Assembly (NCBI GenBank): GCA_020845975.1
Contig: JADLET010000089.1
Location: forward strand, 1-41,943
Direction of reading: 5' to 3'
Origin: Gammaproteobacteria bacterium
GTDB lineage: Bacteria > Pseudomonadota > Gammaproteobacteria > SZUA-140
Length of the DNA: 41,943 nucleotides
In this document: positions 28,161-37,641 of the stretch, one piece after another
How the letters are laid out: every line of letters begins with the position of its first letter
Numbering within the stretch: the stretch's first letter is position 1
Notes under the pieces: model-generated
What the model saw: the letters and a program-made list of their open reading frames with translations, nothing else
Told to the model about the DNA's origin: nothing
The model's database searches: none
Program-made: the position numbers and the translations under genes

Positions 28161-28814
28161 ATGATCGGCATCCTCGGCGGCACCTTCGATCCTGTTCATA
28201 TCGCGCATCTGCGTTGTGCCCTGGAAGTGCGGCAGGCCCTGCGTCTGGCGGAGGTCCGCTTCCTGCCGTGCCGCCAGCCGCCGCACCGCCCCGCGCCGAC
28301 GGCGGGCCCCGCGCAGCGGCTCGCGATGCTCCGGCTCGCGCTGGAGGGACAGGCCGGATTCTCCATCGATGAGCGCGAGCTGCGGCGGGCGGGGCCATCC
28401 TACATGGTCGACACGCTGACGTCGCTGCGCGAGGAACTGCCGGGACAGTCCTTGTGTCTGATCCTCGGTGTCGACGCCTTCATCCAGTTGCACACCTGGC
28501 ACCGCTGGGAACGGCTGATCGAGCTGGCTCACCTCGCGGTGATGACGCGGCCCGGACCGGAGGCCGAGCCGGGCGACGCAGTGGCCGCGCTGCTGCGACA
28601 GCATCGGGTCGAAGATCCGCGCATGCTGCACGATACCCCGGCGGGGCACATTGTTTTCTGTCCGGTCACCCGTCTGGAGATCTCCGCGACCCGGATCCGC
28701 GCGCTACTGGCGCAGGACGGCGATGCGCACTATCTCACGCCCGACGGCGTGCTGGACTATATTCGCCAGACGGGCCTGTACCGCGCGGCACACATCATGG
28801 AGGCGGGACAATGA
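28161..28814 (+). CDS. nadD: Nicotinate-nucleotide adenylyltransferase NadD
   Basis: A 217-residue nucleotidyltransferase. It has the N-terminal 'GILGGTFDPVHIAHLR' (HxGH-type motif GGTFDPVHxxH) and a C-terminal 'TRLEISATRIRALLAQ' (the ISATxIR motif), with 'HYLTPDGVLDYIRQTGLY' at the end. It converts NaMN to NaAD in NAD synthesis. The ATG directly follows the heptamer repeat, with CTCTATTCCC upstream and no ribosome-binding site visible. It is coupled to rsfS by an ATGA overlap. Confidence 0.95.
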   Translation: MIGILGGTFDPVHIAHLRCALEVRQALRLAEVRFLPCRQPPHRPAPTAGPAQRLAMLRLALEGQAGFSIDERELRRAGPSYMVDTLTSLREELPGQSLCLILGVDAFIQLHTWHRWERLIELAHLAVMTRPGPEAEPGDAVAALLRQHRVEDPRMLHDTPAGHIVFCPVTRLEISATRIRALLAQDGDAHYLTPDGVLDYIRQTGLYRAAHIMEAGQ

Positions 28815-29152
28815 CACCGGAAAAACTGAAGGACATCGCGGTGGCCGCGCTCGAGGATATCAAGGCGGTGGATATCCGCGTCCTGAACGTCAGTGGCATG
28901 ACCAGCGTCACCGATTTCATGATCGTCGCCGGCGGTACCTCGGCACGCCATGTACGTTCACTGGTGGACTCGGTGGTGGTCAAGGCGAAAGAGAGCGGCG
29001 TGGTTCCTGTCGGTGTCGAGGGAGAGCAGCATGGCCAGTGGGCACTGGTCGATCTGGGCGACGTGGTGGTGCACATCATGCTGCCGGAGATGCGCGACTT
29101 CTACCAGCTGGAAAAGCTGTGGAGCTTCGACGCCCGGGAGCAGCGGATCTGA
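28811..29152 (+). CDS. rsfS: Ribosome silencing factor RsfS
   Basis: A 113-residue protein starting at the ATG overlapping the nadD stop (the track start at 28454 is inside nadD in another frame). Family motifs are 'LKDIAVAALEDIKAVDIRVLN', 'TDFMIVAGGTSARHVRSLVDS', 'EGEQHGQWALVDLGDVVVHIM' and 'YQLEKLWS'. It binds ribosomal protein uL14 on the 50S subunit and blocks subunit joining in slow growth. Confidence 0.96.
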   Translation: MTPEKLKDIAVAALEDIKAVDIRVLNVSGMTSVTDFMIVAGGTSARHVRSLVDSVVVKAKESGVVPVGVEGEQHGQWALVDLGDVVVHIMLPEMRDFYQLEKLWSFDAREQRI

Positions 29153-29186
29153 GGCGGCGCGACCGCGGTCCCGGCACGACTGACCG

Positions 29187-29657
29187 ATGCGCATCCATTT
29201 CCTCGCGGTCGGACAACGAGTCCCTGGATGGGTGGAGGAGGGCTATCAGGAATTCGCCCGCCGGCTACCCCCCGAGTGTCGCCTGCAATTGACCGAAATC
29301 GCCGCCGCCAGGCGCGTCAAGGGCGCGGACATCGACCGTCTGCGCGCAGAAGAGGGCGAGCGCCTGCTGGCGGCGCTGCCGCGTGGCGCCTGTGTCGTCG
29401 CGCTCGATGTGCGCGGAGCGGCCTGGAGTACCGAACAGCTGGCCGCCCGTCTCGCCGAGTGGCTGCAGGGCGGACGGGATGTGGCGCTGATGGCCGGTGG
29501 CCCCGATGGCCTGGCACCGGAGTGCCTGCGACGCGCCGACGTGAGCTGGTCACTCTCCCCCCTCACCCTGCCGCACGCCCTCGTGCGCATCGTCGTCGCC
29601 GAACAGATCTACCGCGCGTGGACGGTGTACAAGGGGCATCCGTATCATAGAGCCTAA
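29187..29657 (+). CDS. rlmH: 23S rRNA pseudouridine-1915 N3-methyltransferase RlmH
   Basis: A 156-residue SPOUT methyltransferase. The C-terminal knot is visible as 'DVALMAGGPDGLAPE', 'LSPLTLPHALVRIVVAEQIYRAW' and the terminal 'GHPYHRA', all diagnostic. The usual GGA(D/E)G is GGPDG here. It methylates pseudouridine 1915 in helix 69 of 23S rRNA. It is 34 bp after rsfS in the same direction. Its stop codon is directly followed by heptamer repeat D. Confidence 0.96.
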   Translation: MRIHFLAVGQRVPGWVEEGYQEFARRLPPECRLQLTEIAAARRVKGADIDRLRAEEGERLLAALPRGACVVALDVRGAAWSTEQLAARLAEWLQGGRDVALMAGGPDGLAPECLRRADVSWSLSPLTLPHALVRIVVAEQIYRAWTVYKGHPYHRA

Positions 29658-29662
29658 AAGAC

Positions 29663-29789
29663 AGGACTTAGGACTAAGGACTAAGTAAAGGATATAAAAA
29701 CCATATGAATATCAGCTGCTGAGTTTTAGATTCCGTGATTCGCATGTCTTATGTTTTCTCTCAGTCCTTAGTCCTAAGTCCTTAGTCCT
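29663..29789. repeat. Heptamer inverted repeat D (AGGACTW units) between rlmH and maf
   Basis: The left arm AGGACTTAGGACTAAGGACT (29663-29682) and right arm AGTCCTTAGTCCTAAGTCCT (29763-29782) are perfect 20-bp inverted copies. They are built of 7-bp units AGGACTT/AGGACTA, and the right side continues TAGTCCT to 29789. The 80-nt spacer is AT-rich. It fills nearly the whole rlmH-maf gap; the maf ATG follows within 7 bases of the last unit. Confidence 0.93.
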
Positions 29790-29795
29790 TCTTTT

Positions 29796-30386
29796 ATGGA
29801 TCCGATCATCCTCGCTTCGTCTTCCCCCCGCCGGCGTGATCTGCTCGCGCAGATCGGGGTGTCGTTCGAGGTCGTTGCGGTGGATGTCGATGAAGGCCTG
29901 CGTGCGGGTGAGGCGCCGGAAGATTATGTGATCCGGCTGGCGCTGGAGAAGGCCCGGGCGGGGATTGCCGCGGCGCGGCGGGCGGAGACGCGTCTCGCGC
30001 TCGGCGCCGACACAGTGGTGGTGCTGGACGGCGAGATCCTGCTGAAACCGGCCGGGCGTCCTGAGGCGCTGGCCATGCTCGCCCGCCTGTCAGGCCGGAC
30101 GCACCGGGTGCTGAGCGGCGTTGCGCTTGCGGGACGCTGCGAGTTCGCGCGCCTGAGCGAGTCGCGCGTGAGCTTTCGCCGCATCGAGGCGCGCGAATGC
30201 GAGGCCTACTGGGAGACCGGGGAGCCGGCGGACAAGGCTGGCGCATACGCCATCCAGGGCCGGGGAGCGGTATTCGTCGATCGCCTGGAGGGGAGCTACA
30301 GCGGTGTGGTCGGTCTGCCCCTGCGAGAGACGGCCGAGATGCTGACGCAGTGCGGCATGGATCTCTACCACGCGTGGCAGGAGTGA
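29796..30386 (+). CDS. maf: Maf-family nucleotide pyrophosphatase (YhdE type)
   Basis: A 196-residue protein with the Maf N-terminal 'IILASSSPRRRDLLAQIGVSFEVV', the metal-binding 'LGADTVVVLDGEILLKPAGRPEA' and the 'DKAGAYAIQGRGAVFVDRLEGSYSGVVGLPL' block. By motif it belongs to the dTTP/UTP pyrophosphatase group, which removes non-canonical nucleotides and affects septation. The ATG is preceded by TTCTTTT from the repeat flank, with no Shine-Dalgarno sequence. rng follows in the same direction after 88 bp. Confidence 0.94.
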   Translation: MDPIILASSSPRRRDLLAQIGVSFEVVAVDVDEGLRAGEAPEDYVIRLALEKARAGIAAARRAETRLALGADTVVVLDGEILLKPAGRPEALAMLARLSGRTHRVLSGVALAGRCEFARLSESRVSFRRIEARECEAYWETGEPADKAGAYAIQGRGAVFVDRLEGSYSGVVGLPLRETAEMLTQCGMDLYHAWQE

Positions 30387-30474
30387 GTGGCACGGCGCGG
30401 AACCCGGGGCGGGGCCGTGTGTCATAATTGGGGCGTCCGCCCGGTTCCGATCCAATCCAGACAAGGCCCACAGC

Positions 30475-31947
30475 GTGAGTGACGAAGTCCTGGTCAATGT
30501 GACGCCGCGTGAAACCCGCGTCGCCCTCGTGGAGAACGGCCTGCTGCAGGAGGTGCACATCGAACGGGCCAGCAAGCGCGGCCTGGTCGGCAACATCTAT
30601 CGCGGTGTGGTCAGCCGTATCCTGCCCGGGATGCAGGCCGCCTTCGTCGACATCGGTCTGGAGCGCACGGCGTTTCTGCACGCCGCCGACATCCAGGCCG
30701 CGGGGGATGGCGGCGAGGAAGGCGTCCCGCGCAAGCCTCCGGAGAACATCGCAAGCCTGCTGCATGACGGGCAGCGGGTGCTGGTGCAGGTAATCAAGGA
30801 TCCGCTCGGCAGCAAGGGCGCCCGCCTCACCATGCATATCACCGTTCCGTCGCGCTACCTGGTGTATGTTCCCGAGATGAACAGTGTCGGGGTCTCCCAG
30901 AAGATCGAGCGTGAGGAAGAACGCCTGCGGCTGCGGGATCTGGTGCTCGAGCTGCGCGGTGAGGGCGGCGCCGGCGGCTACATCGTGCGCACCGCCGCGG
31001 AAGGCGTGGCGCGCGGCGAATTGCAGGAAGACATGAGCTTTCTCGCCAGGCTGTGGACATCGATCAGCCAGCGCGCGGCGGATCGCGGAGAGGACGGCCT
31101 CGTATATCAGGCGCTCCCGCTCGTGATGCGCATCCTGCGTGATTATCCCGGAAATCGCATCGAGACCGTGCGCATCGATTCGCGGGAAACCTGCCAGGCT
31201 GTGCTGGAGTTCGTTCGCAACTTCATCCCCGAACTTGTGTCCCGTATCGAGCACTACCCCGGCCAGCGCCCGATCTTTGATCTCTACTCGGTCGAGGACG
31301 AGATCCAGAAGGCGCTCAGGCGCAAGGTCCAGCTCAAGTCCGGCGGCTACCTGATCATCGACCAGACCGAGTCGATGACCACCATCGACGTCAATACCGG
31401 CGCCTTCGTTGGTCACCGCAATCTCGAGGAAACCATCTTCAAGACCAATCTGGAGGCCGCGCAGGCCATCGCGCGACAGCTCCGGCTGCGCAATCTGGGC
31501 GGCATCATCATCATCGATTTCATCGACATGCTCACGGAGGAGCACAAGCGGCAGGTGTTGCGCGCGCTGGAGAAGGCGATGGAGTCGGACCGCGCCAAGC
31601 GCTATATTTCCGAGGTGTCGCCGCTCGGCCTGGTGGAGATGACGCGCGAGCGTACCCGCGAAAGCCTGGAGCACATCCTGTGCGAACCCTGCCCGTCCTG
31701 CGAGGGGCGCGGACTGGTGAAGACACGCGAGACCGTGTGCTACGAGATCTTCCGCGAGATCCTGCGCGAGTCGCGCCAGTTCGAGGCCCGCGAGTTTCTG
31801 GTATTGGCCGCCCAGGGGGTGGTGGACCTGCTGCTGGACGAGGAATCGACCAGTCTGGCCGAGCTCGAGGCATTCATCGGCAAGTCGATCAGGCTGCAGG
31901 TCGAGTCGCTGTATACCCAGGAGCAGTTCGACGTAGTCATGCTGTGA
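30475..31947 (+). CDS. rng: Ribonuclease G
   Basis: A 490-residue enzyme with GTG start ('MSDEVLVNVTPRETRVALVENG'; AAGG upstream). It has an S1-like domain (about 35-125, 'GNIYRGVVSRILPGMQAAFVDIGLERTAFLH'), the catalytic 'TIDVNTGAFVG' and 'GGIIIIDFIDM' acidic residues, and the zinc-link 'CEPCPSCEGRG'. Length equals the usual RNase G size, without the long C-terminal scaffold of RNase E. It processes the 5' end of 16S rRNA and some mRNAs. The order maf-rng-yhdP is conserved in many proteobacteria. Confidence 0.95.
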   Translation: MSDEVLVNVTPRETRVALVENGLLQEVHIERASKRGLVGNIYRGVVSRILPGMQAAFVDIGLERTAFLHAADIQAAGDGGEEGVPRKPPENIASLLHDGQRVLVQVIKDPLGSKGARLTMHITVPSRYLVYVPEMNSVGVSQKIEREEERLRLRDLVLELRGEGGAGGYIVRTAAEGVARGELQEDMSFLARLWTSISQRAADRGEDGLVYQALPLVMRILRDYPGNRIETVRIDSRETCQAVLEFVRNFIPELVSRIEHYPGQRPIFDLYSVEDEIQKALRRKVQLKSGGYLIIDQTESMTTIDVNTGAFVGHRNLEETIFKTNLEAAQAIARQLRLRNLGGIIIIDFIDMLTEEHKRQVLRALEKAMESDRAKRYISEVSPLGLVEMTRERTRESLEHILCEPCPSCEGRGLVKTRETVCYEIFREILRESRQFEAREFLVLAAQGVVDLLLDEESTSLAELEAFIGKSIRLQVESLYTQEQFDVVML

Positions 31948-32002
31948 AAGCGGTTCCCCGTCATGCGTTTCACCCCTGCAACCCGGCGCGCGGGATTTTC
32001 CC

Positions 32003-35000
32003 TTGATCCGTCTCCTCTATAGTCGCCTGTGGCTGTTCGGGGCGGGTCTGGTCATCCTGCTCGCAGCGCTGTTGTCCGTCGCGCGCCTGCTGGCGCCCTA
32101 TGCGGCTGACTACCACGCGGACATCGAGCGGAAGGTCGGGGAGCTGATCGGCCAGCGCATCGAGATCGGCGCCGTCAGCATCGACTGGCGCCGTTTCGGG
32201 CCGCGCCTGCGGATGAACGACATTCGCCTGCGCGATGCGGAAAGCGGCCGCGAACTGGTGCGTTTTGTCCGCGGTGACATCGAGGTCGATCTGCTGGTAT
32301 CCCTTCTGCGCGGCGGCTGGTATATCGATCAACTTACTGTCTCCGGGGCGAGTCTGGTGGTCGTCCGTGCCGAAGACGGTGGGCTGAGTATTGCGGGGAT
32401 CGACGTGCCGGCGCCCGCGGAAGAGCTATCGGAAGACGACGTTGATCCGCTGTTGGCGTGGGTGCTCTCACAGGGCCGCCTCGCGGTGGATGACGTCGAG
32501 CTGGATTGGATCGACCGCCACGGACCGCGGCCGGCCGAGTTCCATTTCAGCGCCGTGAGCCTGGAAATGGACAACGCCGGGGCGCGCCACCAATTCACCG
32601 GATCGGCCCTGTTACCGGATCTGGTCGGGCAACGTTTTTCCTTCGCCATCGATGCCCGCGGTGAACCGGCGCGCCCGCAGGACTGGAATGCGCTGTTCTA
32701 TGTGGATGGCATCGGCCTGCGCCTGGCCGGGCTGTTACAGGAAATGACGGTCGCCGGGCTGGCGCTGCGCGATGGCAGCGCCAGCGCCCGGTTGTGGGGG
32801 GAATGGCGGCATGGACGAATGGCACGGCTGGAAGGCATCGCCTCGGCCGCGGGCCTCAGGCTGGCGGGCGCCCGTGTGGATGCCACGCCAGTACTGGATA
32901 TCGATGCCGTCTCGGGTCGTTTCGCCTGGCGCCGGAAGGGCGACGGCTGGCGTGTCGATGCCAATGATCTTACGCTCGCCCGCGCCGGCAGGGTGTGGCC
33001 TGCCAGCAGTTTCGGCCTGCAATACCAGGAGCCCCGCGACGATGCTCCGGGCGGTGTGCGTCTGCATGCCGGGTATGTCGATCTGGGTGACGCGGCCGAC
33101 GTGCTCCTGCTCAGCGATGTGCTTGCACCCCGCCAGGCGGAGATCCTCGAGCAACTGGCGCCCCGCGGACGCCTGCGGGATGTCGATCTGCTATTCGATG
33201 CCTCCATGGTTGCCCCCACCCTGGTGCGAGCGGATTTCGAGGAGCTGTCCACCTCTCCCTGGGAACGGGCGCCCGGCATGACGGGCATGGACGGCCGGTT
33301 CGTCGCGGATGCGTACGGGGGCCGTATCGATCTGGACGCCGTCGCGGCCGATGTGCGCTTTCCGCGCCTGTTCCGCGCCCCGTTGCCGGTGGATGTGCTG
33401 CGCGGGGAGCTGCGCTGGACTCGTGACGCTGGCGGCTGGCGCGTATCGGCGCCTCGGTTGGAGCTGCGCAACGAAGACCTGGTGATGCATTTGTGGGGAG
33501 GTTTCGACGCCCCGGCCGGCGGCCTGGCGCCGACCCTCGCCGTGTTTGGCGATTTTCAGGCGGAATCGGTTGAACACACCTCGCGCTATCTGCCGGTGGG
33601 CGTGATGCCGGAGGGGACGGTACGCTGGCTGGATCGCTCGATTCTGGGCGGATCGGTGCCGCGCGGGACCCTGATGTTCTTCGGCTCGCCGGGATCATTT
33701 CCCTTCGATCGCGATGACGGCAGATTCCGCATTGATTTCGATGTGCGCAAAGGGGTACTGGACTACGCCGTCGACTGGCCGCCGCTCGACCAGGTCGAGG
33801 CCAACGTGGTTTTCGATGGTCGTCGCATGGAGATCCACGCGGCCGATGGGCGCAGTCTCGCGTCCATGGTGACGCAGGCGGAGATCATTATTGCGGATAT
33901 GAGGGGGCGTCCCGCCGTGCTCGATATCGATGGCCGGGTGAAGGGGCCCACGCAGGATGTGCTGCGGTATCTGCGCGAAAGTCCCTTGCGCAAGCGCTTC
34001 GGGGCCTATGTCGCCGACCTCCATGCGGGGGGCGACAGCCGGCTCGGTCTCAAGCTCGCTATTCCGCTGAACGACGTCTCGGCCACGCGGGTGGATGGCC
34101 GCCTGTATCTGGACGGCAGTCAATTACGGACAAGCGGCGGCGCCTTCGACATGGAGCGGATCCGTGGCGAACTGGGGTTTTCCGAGGCCGGACTGGACGC
34201 GCGCGGCATAGAGGCGGACATCATCGGATTGCCGGCCCGTATCGACGTGCTTACGGAGAGCGGAGCGGGTGGGCCGCGGACCCGGGTGACCGCTGCCGGC
34301 CGGGCCGATACCGCCGTGCTCGAGCGCTGGTCCCGCCTGCCGATGCTCAGTCGTATCCGGAGCGGCGCCCTGCCGTGGGAGGCGGAGCTGCATATCCCCG
34401 GGGCCGAGACAGAGGAGATCCGCCCCGAACTCTCGATCGCGGTTGATCTGACGGAGGCGGAGCTGGATTTCCCGCCACCCCTGCGCAAGCCGGCGGGTGA
34501 GCCGCTCCGGATGCGGATAGACGCCGTGGTGCCGCATGCCAGCGAGCGTCCTGTCCGCATGCGTATGGGCGATCGCCTTACAGGTCTGTTTGAACTGGAC
34601 GATGAGCTGCAGTTGCGCCGCGGCGAGCTGCGCGTCGGCGCCGGCGCGGCGGAATTGCCGGACAGCAGCGGGCTGCGCATCGCGGGTCGGTTTGAACATC
34701 TGGCGTACGCGGAGTGGGCCGAGCTATTTTCCGCTGTGCCGGCGACGGAGGGGGCGCCCGGCGCGATGGCGACTCCGGCGGTTACCGGCTTTGACCTGTT
34801 CGCGGACGAGGCGGAATTCTTTGGTCGCGCCTATCACCAGGCGCATATCGTGGGCAGGCGCGAGACCCCGGGTTGGGCGCTGCGGGTGGCCAGCGCGGAA
34901 TTGCAGGGCGATATCGCCATCCCGGCGGATTCGCGCACGCCCTGGACCATGGATCTCGACCGGCTGTATCTGAAGGCGCCACCGGAGCCGGCGGGGACCG

Positions 35001-35863
35001 GGGAAGACAGTGCGCCGACGCGCGGGCCAGACCCGCGCGAACTGCCTGCGGTGCGCCTCCAGAGCCAGGATTTCCGCTATAACGACATCGCCTTTGGAAA
35101 CCTCGATCTCGCAGCCTCGCGCCAGGAGGCCGGCCTGCGTCTGGACCGTTTGCTGTTGTCCTCCCGGCATATGCGCATCGACGCCAAGGGCGACTGGGTC
35201 GTGAGCGTGGACGGGCAGTCCTCGGCGTTCAGCATCAAGTTGGACAGCGACGATTTCGGCGCGGCGCTGACGGACCTGGGTTATGCCGGCACCATCGATG
35301 AGGGCAAGGCGCATCTCGATATCAATGCGAGCTGGGACGGGCCGCCCACCGATTTCGCGCTGGAACATCTGGACGGATCGATGGGCATGAAGGTCGAGAA
35401 TGGCCGCCTGCTCGACGTTGAGCCGGGCGCGGGACGCATTTTCGGTCTGCTCAGTCTGCAGTATCTGCCGCGTCGCTTGAGTCTCGATTTCAGCGATTTT
35501 TTCCGCAAGGGTTTCAGCTTCGACAGTATCCTCGGGAACTTCGCGATCAAGGACGGCCGCGCCTCGACGCATGACCTGCTCATGGACGGGCCGGCGGCCA
35601 GGATCGCGGTCGACGGGGGCATCGATCTCGCGGCCAGGACTTATGACCAGACCGTGGTGGTGACCCCGAGCGTCACTTCCGGCCTGCCGGTCGCCGGCGC
35701 CGTCGCCGGGGGAATGGGGGTTGGCGCCGTGATTCTGTTGATGGAAAAGATGCTCCGACCGATCATTGAACGCCTGACGCGAATCACGTATCGCGTTACC
35801 GGGGGCTGGAGCGATCCGGTGATCGAACGCCTGCAGGATGCGGAGCGTTCCGATAACAGGTAA
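32003..35863 (+). CDS. yhdP: YhdP-family AsmA-like protein (DUF3971/AsmA2)
   Basis: A 1286-residue giant. It has one N-terminal membrane anchor (about 8-32, 'LWLFGAGLVILLAALLSVARLLAP'), then a long periplasmic part of repeating beta-strands as in the TamB/AsmA bridge-like lipid transport family. It ends with the AsmA-like block 'GRIFGLLSLQYLPRRLSLDFSDFFRKGFSFD' and 'YDQTVVVTPSVTSGLPVAGAVAGG'. YhdP, TamB and YdbH together move phospholipid to the outer membrane. The start appears to be TTG at 32003; no in-frame ATG exists upstream in the short gap after rng, and the Shine-Dalgarno is weak (GCGGGA). Confidence 0.92.
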   Translation: MIRLLYSRLWLFGAGLVILLAALLSVARLLAPYAADYHADIERKVGELIGQRIEIGAVSIDWRRFGPRLRMNDIRLRDAESGRELVRFVRGDIEVDLLVSLLRGGWYIDQLTVSGASLVVVRAEDGGLSIAGIDVPAPAEELSEDDVDPLLAWVLSQGRLAVDDVELDWIDRHGPRPAEFHFSAVSLEMDNAGARHQFTGSALLPDLVGQRFSFAIDARGEPARPQDWNALFYVDGIGLRLAGLLQEMTVAGLALRDGSASARLWGEWRHGRMARLEGIASAAGLRLAGARVDATPVLDIDAVSGRFAWRRKGDGWRVDANDLTLARAGRVWPASSFGLQYQEPRDDAPGGVRLHAGYVDLGDAADVLLLSDVLAPRQAEILEQLAPRGRLRDVDLLFDASMVAPTLVRADFEELSTSPWERAPGMTGMDGRFVADAYGGRIDLDAVAADVRFPRLFRAPLPVDVLRGELRWTRDAGGWRVSAPRLELRNEDLVMHLWGGFDAPAGGLAPTLAVFGDFQAESVEHTSRYLPVGVMPEGTVRWLDRSILGGSVPRGTLMFFGSPGSFPFDRDDGRFRIDFDVRKGVLDYAVDWPPLDQVEANVVFDGRRMEIHAADGRSLASMVTQAEIIIADMRGRPAVLDIDGRVKGPTQDVLRYLRESPLRKRFGAYVADLHAGGDSRLGLKLAIPLNDVSATRVDGRLYLDGSQLRTSGGAFDMERIRGELGFSEAGLDARGIEADIIGLPARIDVLTESGAGGPRTRVTAAGRADTAVLERWSRLPMLSRIRSGALPWEAELHIPGAETEEIRPELSIAVDLTEAELDFPPPLRKPAGEPLRMRIDAVVPHASERPVRMRMGDRLTGLFELDDELQLRRGELRVGAGAAELPDSSGLRIAGRFEHLAYAEWAELFSAVPATEGAPGAMATPAVTGFDLFADEAEFFGRAYHQAHIVGRRETPGWALRVASAELQGDIAIPADSRTPWTMDLDRLYLKAPPEPAGTGEDSAPTRGPDPRELPAVRLQSQDFRYNDIAFGNLDLAASRQEAGLRLDRLLLSSRHMRIDAKGDWVVSVDGQSSAFSIKLDSDDFGAALTDLGYAGTIDEGKAHLDINASWDGPPTDFALEHLDGSMGMKVENGRLLDVEPGAGRIFGLLSLQYLPRRLSLDFSDFFRKGFSFDSILGNFAIKDGRASTHDLLMDGPAARIAVDGGIDLAARTYDQTVVVTPSVTSGLPVAGAVAGGMGVGAVILLMEKMLRPIIERLTRITYRVTGGWSDPVIERLQDAERSDNR

Positions 35864-35913
35864 TATTTGCGCGCCGGAAACCCTCGCGGCGGGACCACCA
35901 GAGAGAAACCGAG

Positions 35914-36762
35914 ATGCACAGTCGAGTCGCAGCGATACAAATGGCCTCGGGGCCGAGCGTTAGCACCAACCTGATGGAGGCTGGCCGGCTGATCGCGCGC
36001 GCCGCGGCTGCGGGCGCCGAGCTGGTCGTACTGCCGGAGAATTTCGCGCTGATGGGCATGACCGAGCGTGACAAGGTACAGGTGCGGGAGGAAGAGGGGC
36101 ACGGACCAATTCAGGATTTTCTCGCCGCGCGCGCGCGCGAGCACGGGATCTGGATCGTAGGCGGCACGCTGCCGCTTGCCGCGCCCGCTGCCGACAAGGT
36201 GTACGCCGCCTGCCTGCTGTTCGACGCGCAAGGCAAGCAGGTGGCGCGCTACGACAAGATGCATCTGTTCGACGTCATGCTCGAGCAGAGCGGGGAGCGC
36301 TATGCTGAGTCGCAGACCATAGCCCCGGGAGAGCAGGTGGTGGTGGCTGACACGCCGTTCGGTCGCCTCGGCCTCGCGGTCTGCTATGACCTGCGTTTCC
36401 CCGAATTGTTTCGCCGCATGTCAGACCTGCGGGTGGAAATCATCGCCCTGCCATCCGCATTCACCGCGCTGACGGGCAAGGCACACTGGGAGTCGCTGGT
36501 GCGCGTGCGCGCCATCGAGAACCAGAGCTATATGATCGCGGCGGCGCAGGGCGGATATCATTTCAACGGCCGCGAGACCTATGGCGACAGCATGATCGTC
36601 GATCCGTGGGGCGCGGTGCTGGAGCGCCTGCCGCGCGGCGCCGGCGTGATCAGCGCCGAGATCGACCTCGCCTACCTGGCGCGCATTCGCCGCAATTTCC
36701 CATCCCTGCAGCACCGGCGCCGCGAAATTTTCGCTGGTCTGCCGGGTGAGCCGGGTCGATAA
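35914..36762 (+). CDS. Carbon-nitrogen hydrolase (nitrilase superfamily, Nit1/YafV-YbeM-like amidase)
   Basis: A 282-residue cytosolic enzyme with the complete Glu-Lys-Cys triad in 'VVLPENFALMGM', 'RYDKMHLFDV' and 'LAVCYDLRFPELFR'. The 'ENQSYMIAAAQGGYH' and 'GDSMIVDPWG' blocks place it with the Nit1-type deaminated-glutathione amidases, a metabolite-repair activity. Substrate is inferred from similarity only. The yhdP-nitrilase pairing is typical of gamma- and betaproteobacteria, where tldD usually follows; here the mla operon follows instead. Confidence 0.9.
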   Translation: MHSRVAAIQMASGPSVSTNLMEAGRLIARAAAAGAELVVLPENFALMGMTERDKVQVREEEGHGPIQDFLAARAREHGIWIVGGTLPLAAPAADKVYAACLLFDAQGKQVARYDKMHLFDVMLEQSGERYAESQTIAPGEQVVVADTPFGRLGLAVCYDLRFPELFRRMSDLRVEIIALPSAFTALTGKAHWESLVRVRAIENQSYMIAAAQGGYHFNGRETYGDSMIVDPWGAVLERLPRGAGVISAEIDLAYLARIRRNFPSLQHRRREIFAGLPGEPGR

Positions 36763-36798
36763 TAGGCCGATGCAGCGGTTTCCAACAGTGTCGGGCCG

Positions 36799-37605
36799 AT
36801 GACCGGGGGCACGGAAAATCTGGTCAGTGTCCGCAATCTGGTATTCCGGTTTGGGCGGCGCGTGATTTTCGACGATGTCGATATCGACATCCGGCGTGGC
36901 GCGGTTACCGCCATCATGGGCCCGAGCGGCACCGGCAAGACGACCCTGTTGCGCCTGATCGGCGGGCAGTTGCGTCCCGATTCCGGCAGCGTCAACGTGG
37001 ACGGCGCCGAGGTGACGACCCTGCGCCGCAAGGCGCTGTTCGAGTTGCGCAAGCGCATGGGCATGATGTTTCAGACCGGGGCGCTGTTCACTTCGCTCAG
37101 TGTGTACGATAATGTCGCCTTTCCGTTGCGCGAACATACCCTTCTGCCGGAATCCCTTATCCGCGATCTGGTGCTGCTCAAGCTGCAGGCGGTCGGGCTG
37201 CGCGGCGCGCGCGACCTGATGCCCTCGGAGCTTTCCGGCGGCATGGCCCGGCGGGTGGCGCTGGCGCGCGCCATCGCACTTGACCCGATGATGATCATGT
37301 ACGACGAGCCCTTCACCGGGCAGGATCCGATCACGGTGGGTGTGATCATGAAGCTGATTCGCATGCTCAATGACAGTCTGGGCATGACCAGCATCATCGT
37401 TTCGCACGACGTGCAGGAGGTTTCGGCCATTTCGGATTACATTTACATGCTCTCGAACGGCAAGGTGATCGGTCAGGGCGCACCGGCGGAACTTGGCCGT
37501 TCCGCCTCACCCTGGGTGCGGCAGTTTCTCGACGCGCAGCCGGACGGGCCGGTCCCGTTCCACTATCCGGCCGTGGAGCTGACGCAGGACCTGCTTGATG
37601 CGTGA
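36799..37605 (+). CDS. mlaF: Phospholipid ABC transporter ATP-binding protein MlaF
   Basis: A 268-residue ABC ATPase: Walker A 'GPSGTGKTTLLRLI', Q-loop 'MMFQTGALFTSLSVYDNVAFPL', signature 'ELSGGMARRVALARAIA' and Walker B 'MIMYDEPFTGQDPI'. The 'FQTGALF' and 'LSGGMARR' variants are characteristic of MlaF. It powers the MlaFEDB complex that exchanges phospholipids between the inner membrane and periplasmic MlaC. First gene of mlaFEDCB. Confidence 0.96.
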   Translation: MTGGTENLVSVRNLVFRFGRRVIFDDVDIDIRRGAVTAIMGPSGTGKTTLLRLIGGQLRPDSGSVNVDGAEVTTLRRKALFELRKRMGMMFQTGALFTSLSVYDNVAFPLREHTLLPESLIRDLVLLKLQAVGLRGARDLMPSELSGGMARRVALARAIALDPMMIMYDEPFTGQDPITVGVIMKLIRMLNDSLGMTSIIVSHDVQEVSAISDYIYMLSNGKVIGQGAPAELGRSASPWVRQFLDAQPDGPVPFHYPAVELTQDLLDA

Positions 37606-37641
37606 CCCCGGGGAGCAGCGGCGGGCCAGAGAGGCGCGCGC

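Noticed and set aside
29657-29796. rlmH-maf junction as a site of genome rearrangement marked by repeat D
   Set aside because: The order nadD-rsfS-rlmH-maf-rng is, as far as I recall, common in betaproteobacteria and some gammaproteobacteria, so the junction need not be recent.
29806-31674. 622-residue minus-strand ORF opposite maf and rng
   Set aside because: Spans two well-supported plus-strand genes and shows no domain; a GC-rich antisense artefact.
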